From contig UQXS01000056.1 of NCBI GenBank assembly GCA_900545125.1, positions 1 to 12,120 of the forward strand: a DNA stretch of 12,120 bases. Direction: 5' to 3'. Positions 10,668 through 12,120 of this stretch are shown here, one piece after another. A program made the position numbers and the translations under genes. The notes below the pieces were generated by a model. The model searched no databases, was not told where the DNA came from, and was given only the letters and a program-made list of their open reading frames with translations. Numbering within the stretch: position 1 is the stretch's first letter; each line of letters begins with the position of its first letter. The stretch comes from an uncultured Ruminococcus sp. (GTDB lineage Bacteria > Bacillota > Clostridia > Oscillospirales > Ruminococcaceae).

Positions 10668-12120
10668 ATGGTTGAATTTATAACAGGTCAGGCAGGCAGC
10701 GGAAAAACTACTATGATGTTTGAGAAAATCAGGAAAAATGCCGGAAATGTCTGTATTATCGTACCTGAACAGTATTCATATGAATTTGATAAAACATTGT
10801 ATTTTTATCTTGGCGCTGATGTATTCAACGAATTGTTTTCATCAACTTTTACGGGACTTTCCAGGCAGCTTTTCCAATTTTATGGAGAGCCGGGACGCAG
10901 CGGAGAATATGCTGATGAACTTGCACAGATGATAATGATATATCAGGCGGTGAATTCTGTACGGAATATGCCGGGAGTAATGACGTATTTCCGTACCAGA
11001 AGCGCTCAGAACGGTTTTGCAGAGGAGGTTCTCAATCTTATCAATGACATGAAGAGATCGGGGATTGAACCGGAACAGCTTGCGATAAAAATTCCTGCGG
11101 CAGACAAGCGTCTGTCGGACAAGATCTCGGACGTTTCCATGATCTACCTTGAATACGAGCGCCTGATGAAAGAATACGGATTTAAGAACAGTCTTGACAA
11201 TATTAAATTGGGAGCAGCGATAGCTGCCGCAAATGGATGGTTTAAGGGTAAAAGTGTCTATATAGATGAATTTGAAAGCTTTACCGGCGATCAGCTTGCT
11301 ATGCTCAGAGTTATTCTGGAACATTCTGACAATGTTACTATAGTTCTCCGTACGGATGACGTAAACGCAGGGGAATTCACTCTTTTTGAAACAGTCAACA
11401 GAACTTTCCGGCGCATTGCAGGAATTTGTGCTGATCTTGGCAAAGAATATCGTGTTACTGCTTGTTCCGGAAGCCGGAGATTCAAAAATCCGGAGCTTGA
11501 ATATCTGAGCAGCAGGATACTGAGAAATCTTGAAAACGATCCGGAAAATGCTCCTGAACCACGTAATATCCGTATTTTTGAGTCAATGGATATGTACGGA
11601 GAGGCAGAGTTTGTATGTGCGTCTATAAGACGGCTCATAAACAGTGACCGGACTCTGAAATATCGTGATATAGCTGTTATTTCCAATGATATATCTGCAT
11701 ATTCCGGGGTTCTTGAAGGAGCATTCAGGCGATATGATATTCCGTATTTTTTAAGCGTTGAAAGACCTGTGAATCATACGGCTGTTATGGCGTTTTTTAT
11801 GTCGCTGCTTAGTTTGCTGAATTCGGCAAAGATGCGTTCGGAGCATATTTTCAGAATGATGAAAAGCGGGATTATGGATCTTTCGCTGACGGATGCATCA
11901 CTTTTGGAAAATTACTGTTATAAATGGAGCATTGACGGTGATACGTGGTGCAGTCCTTTTACGGCAGATGATGTGAATCTTGAAAAGCTTGAAAATATCC
12001 GCAGGGATTTTATTACGCCTGTAATTTCACTTAAACGAAAGCTTGGCAGAAAGCTGACGGCTGAAAAAGCGTCTGCATTGTTGTATGAATATCTTATAAA
12101 TTGCGGTGCAGAGCGGAATA
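10668..12120 (+). CDS. addB: ATP-dependent helicase/nuclease subunit B, AddB (3'-truncated by window edge)
   Basis: AddB pairs with AddA to process double-strand breaks, the Firmicutes counterpart of RecBCD; it carries one nuclease domain and recognises Chi. The first 484 codons are present, of roughly 1,100-1,200 in the full family, and the frame is open to the window end. GGAGG (10659-10663) lies 4 nt before the ATG. The protein begins VEFITGQAGSGKTT, a Walker A motif at G7-T14 that fits the start choice, then IVPEQYSYEFD, a block typical of AddB N-termini. SVYIDEFESFTGDQL (about 202-216) matches the family block after the first helicase subdomain, and later blocks are IRIFES, EAEFVCASIRRL and YRDIAVISND. 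The nuclease domain with the Fe-S cysteines lies beyond the window. addA would be expected next. No separate promoter is visible in the 85-bp spacer. Confidence 0.93.
   Translation, partial: MVEFITGQAGSGKTTMMFEKIRKNAGNVCIIVPEQYSYEFDKTLYFYLGADVFNELFSSTFTGLSRQLFQFYGEPGRSGEYADELAQMIMIYQAVNSVRNMPGVMTYFRTRSAQNGFAEEVLNLINDMKRSGIEPEQLAIKIPAADKRLSDKISDVSMIYLEYERLMKEYGFKNSLDNIKLGAAIAAANGWFKGKSVYIDEFESFTGDQLAMLRVILEHSDNVTIVLRTDDVNAGEFTLFETVNRTFRRIAGICADLGKEYRVTACSGSRRFKNPELEYLSSRILRNLENDPENAPEPRNIRIFESMDMYGEAEFVCASIRRLINSDRTLKYRDIAVISNDISAYSGVLEGAFRRYDIPYFLSVERPVNHTAVMAFFMSLLSLLNSAKMRSEHIFRMMKSGIMDLSLTDASLLENYCYKWSIDGDTWCSPFTADDVNLEKLENIRRDFITPVISLKRKLGRKLTAEKASALLYEYLINCGAERN

Overview
The window looks like chromosomal DNA of a low-to-moderate-GC Gram-positive bacterium of class Clostridia, most likely a Ruminococcus-type member of the Oscillospiraceae. 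The reasons are AT-rich spacers with textbook -35/-10 promoters at 17-bp spacing, strong AGGAGG-type ribosome binding sites, the AddAB (not RecBCD) recombination enzyme, a DUF1292 protein, secreted GH25 lysozymes and the general protein style. The genus is inference. I see no IS element, CRISPR array, tRNA, rRNA or prophage module.

Layout. 1-1125 is the 3' part of glyA. A hairpin follows, then a 72-residue membrane/zinc-ribbon protein and rarA, which share a transcript (12 bp apart) and end at a strong terminator. 2725-3464 has no clear protein gene. It does carry a strong minus-strand promoter, an upstream direct repeat, several RNA hairpins and three copies of an AAAGG(N)TGAGTCC box, and it ends at the rarA terminator, which also works backwards. 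This is the best candidate here for an undescribed transcript. Next come a DUF1292 gene and, convergent with it, an approximately 190-nt structured RNA on the minus strand with its own promoter (6S-like).

4280-6760 holds two convergent cell-wall genes: a DacF/PBP5-type exported protein whose SxxK and SxN active-site motifs are destroyed, and a cytoplasm-style MurNAc-L-alanine amidase with an SH3 domain. Divergent from the amidase is tyrA (prephenate dehydrogenase, no ACT domain). It is convergent with an RluA-type pseudouridine synthase, the two sharing a bidirectional terminator. 8851-10649 is a monocistronic exported protein with two GH25 lysozyme domains, the second with altered catalytic residues. 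The window ends inside addB.

Three of the nine genes act on peptidoglycan, and two of these contain domains that appear catalytically impaired by motif inspection. The rest is housekeeping: one-carbon metabolism, fork repair, tyrosine synthesis, RNA modification and double-strand-break repair. Most genes are single transcription units with their own promoter and terminator.
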